From the NCBI GenBank assembly GCA_047633175.1, contig JBLIEQ010000022.1:1-64000 (forward strand): a stretch of DNA of 64,000 nucleotides, in the 5' to 3' direction. Of the stretch, positions 63,419 to 64,000 are shown in pieces; position 1 is the stretch's first letter, and every line of letters starts with the position of its first letter. The position numbers and the translations under genes were made by a program. The notes beneath the pieces were generated by a model. It worked only from the letters and a program-made list of their open reading frames with translations, made no database searches and was not told where the DNA came from. Source of the DNA: Motiliproteus sp047633175 (GTDB lineage Bacteria > Pseudomonadota > Gammaproteobacteria > Pseudomonadales > Balneatricaceae).

Positions 63419-64000
63419 ATGGAGCTTTCAGCCCTTACCGCCCTATCTCCGGTCGATGGCCGTTACGGCAGTAAAACCGCATCCCTGCGTCCGATTGTCA
63501 GCGAATACGGCTTGATCCGCTTTCGTGTCGAGGTAGAGATTCGCTGGTTGCAACAGCTGGCCAACAACCCACAGATCACCGAAGTACCGGCGTTTAGCAC
63601 CGACGCCAACCGCGTCCTCGACCTGATCGTCAGCGACTTTTCTGAAGCGCATGCGCTGCGGGTTAAGGCGATCGAGAGCACCACCAACCATGACGTTAAG
63701 GCGGTCGAGTACTTTATCAAGGAACAGTTCGAGGGCAACGCCGAGCTGCAGGCGATCAGCGAATTCGTCCACTTCGCCTGTACCTCCGAAGATATCAACA
63801 ACCTCTCCCATGCCCTGATGCTGCGTACCGCACTCGATGATGTGGTCAAGGTGCAGATGCAGCAGGTGATCGATGCCATCGCAGGCCTGGCGCATGACTT
63901 TGCGGAGCAGCCGATGCTGTCCCGCACCCACGGCCAGACCGCCTCCCCGACCACCCTGGGCAAAGAGATGGCCAACGTCGTCGCCCGTCTGCGGCGTCAA
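63419..64000 (+). CDS. purB: Adenylosuccinate lyase, 5' part
   Basis: PurB cleaves SAICAR to AICAR and adenylosuccinate to AMP in purine synthesis. The first 194 codons are inside the window and the gene runs off the end. The start ATG 63419 follows a weak GAGAGTG site. The sequence begins MELSALTALSPVDGRYGSKT, as in E. coli PurB, and includes STTNHDVKAVEYFIKEQ, FACTSEDINNLSHALML and the active-site RTHGQTASPTTLGKEMAN, where His is the catalytic acid or base. Confidence 0.96.
   Translation, partial: MELSALTALSPVDGRYGSKTASLRPIVSEYGLIRFRVEVEIRWLQQLANNPQITEVPAFSTDANRVLDLIVSDFSEAHALRVKAIESTTNHDVKAVEYFIKEQFEGNAELQAISEFVHFACTSEDINNLSHALMLRTALDDVVKVQMQQVIDAIAGLAHDFAEQPMLSRTHGQTASPTTLGKEMANVVARLRRQ

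Noticed and set aside
63443..64000. Minus-strand frames at the right edge
   Set aside because: They are antisense of the purB start, which matches PurB residue by residue.

Overview
The window is a chromosomal segment of a gammaproteobacterium. Evidence for this is the set of typical proteobacterial genes (rpoS-type sigma factor, lolCD, comEC, tmcA, fadE, purB, ompW). A block of competence, lipoprotein-export, PilZ, phosphodiesterase and tmcA genes also resembles, from memory, the arrangement in Pseudomonas-like genomes. A phasin, an NAD-dependent formate dehydrogenase, a complete C-P lyase pathway and selenium-modified tRNA genes suggest a free-living, metabolically flexible aquatic or sediment bacterium. 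No genus can be named from the sequence alone. I saw no tRNA, rRNA or CRISPR array.

Layout. Bases 1-2700 are a decayed accessory patch: a reverse transcriptase pseudogene with two in-frame TAA codons, a frameshifted adhesin-like gene, 9-bp iterons, and an IS256-family transposase relic carrying a GGGGTTTT octamer array. From 3.9 to 8.2 kb a TPP riboswitch precedes thiD-thiZ-thiX-thiY-tenA, a pyrimidine salvage unit for thiamine. From 8.6 to 19.5 kb lies phnCDEFGHIJKLMNP, which imports phosphonate, cleaves the C-P bond and converts the product to PRPP; only phnO is absent. From 19.6 to 24 kb are a YegP-like protein, an unusual trypsin-like protease paired with a carboxypeptidase-regulatory-like protein, and a PhnA-like/HAD phosphatase pair.

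From 24.3 to 36.7 kb the genes are core functions: an RpoS-like sigma factor, ComEC, a DUF2062 protein, LolD/LolC (with a 100-bp tandem duplication at the junction), a PilZ protein, a probable Tus-like replication-terminus protein, a winged-helix protein, a glycerophosphodiester phosphodiesterase, TmcA and a UvrY/GacA-type response regulator. From 36.8 to 43 kb are two orphan genes set among MITE-like repeats, a KfrA-like protein, a large UvrD/HelIV-type helicase with C-terminal zinc ribbons, and a small stress-protein-like gene. OmpW follows, behind an FNR-like box.

From 44.4 to 50.2 kb is the formate dehydrogenase operon fdsGBA-fdhD; fdhD has no standard start codon where one is expected. 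Then come a P2-type cation ATPase, a DUF211/VIT1-like membrane protein pair best known from archaea, a phasin, a TVP38-flavoprotein disulfide reductase fusion, a DUF2889 protein, selD-selU, fadE and the start of purB.

Short tandem repeats recur across the window, including inside otherwise conserved genes: an Glu-Pro linker in PhnI, a five-residue repeat in PhnP and a Ser-Ala-Thr tail in SelD. Several intergenic regions share dispersed repeat families. I did not identify a clear, complete, undescribed defence or mobile system. The most unusual candidates are the protease pair, the reverse-transcriptase-linked repeat family, the lolC/lolD minigene and the DUF211 pair.
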